64,000 nucleotides of DNA. Origin: Elusimicrobiota bacterium (GTDB lineage: Bacteria; Elusimicrobiota; Elusimicrobia; UBA1565; UBA9628). The notes under the pieces are model-generated. The model did no database searches. It was not told where the DNA came from and was given only the letters and a program-made list of their open reading frames with translations. Positions 63,796 through 64,000 of the stretch are shown here, one piece after another. The DNA lies in the NCBI GenBank assembly GCA_016212795.1, contig JACRDT010000048.1:1-64000 (forward strand), read 5' to 3'. The translations under genes and the position numbers were made by a program. Within the stretch, counting starts at the first letter, position 1; every line of letters starts with the position of its first letter.

Positions 63796-64000
63796 ATGCA
63801 AGCCAACATCGCCATCGGGTTGATCGAAGCGTCGTCCATCGCGAAGGGCATCGAGGCGTCGGACGCCATGTGCAAGATGGCCTCGGTGAAGCTCGTCAAG
63901 ACCAGCATCATCGCGCGCGGGAAGTTCACCATCCTCATCTCGGGGCCCCTGGGCGAGGTGGAGTCGTCGCTGCGCGCCGGCCGCGAGATCGTGGGCAAGG
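63796..64000 (+). CDS. BMC-T-like shell protein, 5' part
   Basis: 68 residues to the window edge. ANIAIGLIEASSIAKGIEASDAMCKMASVKLVKTSIIARGKFTILISGPLGEVESSL fits the first domain of PduT-like tandem-domain (trimeric) shell proteins, which may carry a pore-located FeS cluster. The second domain and any Cys ligand lie beyond the window. Confidence 0.85.
   Translation, partial: MQANIAIGLIEASSIAKGIEASDAMCKMASVKLVKTSIIARGKFTILISGPLGEVESSLRAGREIVGK

Overview
The window is GC-rich, densely packed bacterial DNA from an uncultivated-looking, diderm organism. It encodes an outer-membrane beta-barrel, type IV pilin-like proteins, a class II (B12-dependent) ribonucleotide reductase and the HpnC/D/E squalene pathway. 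My best guess is an Elusimicrobiota-like lineage. That is an inference from gene style, not from a marker-gene search. Stop/start overlaps of the ATGA or GTGA type are the rule. Many first genes of operons have a -10 hexamer only 5 to 9 nt before the start codon, which suggests leaderless transcripts.

Layout. (1) Positions 1-3.77 kb have visibly lower GC and end at a tRNA-Leu. They hold a Pro/Cys nonapeptide-repeat protein, a secreted gluzincin-type metallopeptidase and a radical SAM/SPASM peptide maturase with an N-terminal RiPP-recognition-like region, so this looks like an acquired RiPP-type island. (2) 3.9-6.1 kb: phospholipid genes psd and pssA, facing an LssY_C-like protein. (3) 6.1-34.4 kb: a large surface-glycan or modified-peptide locus. 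It has many glycosyltransferases, three radical SAM enzymes, a DegT aminotransferase, an ABC exporter, a stand-alone PqqD-like protein, an HprK-like kinase, a pol-beta-type nucleotidyltransferase, an S26-like signal peptidase and a 41-residue peptide with the YxxPxLxxxG leader motif of lasso-type RiPPs. A secreted caspase-like protease fused to a beta-barrel lies inside it. (4) 34.4-46 kb: a nucleotidyltransferase/small-protein pair, metG-holB-tmk, three pilin-like genes and nrdJ, all on the minus strand. (5) 46-54 kb: rplU-rpmA-obgE, hpnC-hpnD-hpnE, dcd, a secreted protein and rplM-rpsI. (6) 54-59.7 kb: asparagine synthetase, a methyltransferase, small proteins, a 5'-nucleotidase and a HAD phosphatase. 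(7) 59.8 kb to the end: a bacterial microcompartment (BMC) operon, tpiA-pduL-BMC-H-BMC-P-aldehyde dehydrogenase-BMC trimer. It starts with a near-consensus promoter followed by a perfect 17-nt palindrome.

Two families of interspersed palindromes run through the window. Family A sits mostly between genes. In its intact form it is exactly 60 bp and reads as a 20-codon frame, ATG AAA ... TGA, whose ends overlap the stop codon of the gene before it or the start codon of the gene after it. Several genes have been extended by it. Family B is found inside coding sequences as in-frame inserts, like the Rickettsia palindromic elements. These repeats, the peptide-maturation candidates, the caspase-barrel fusion and the tpiA-led BMC operon are the parts most worth following up.
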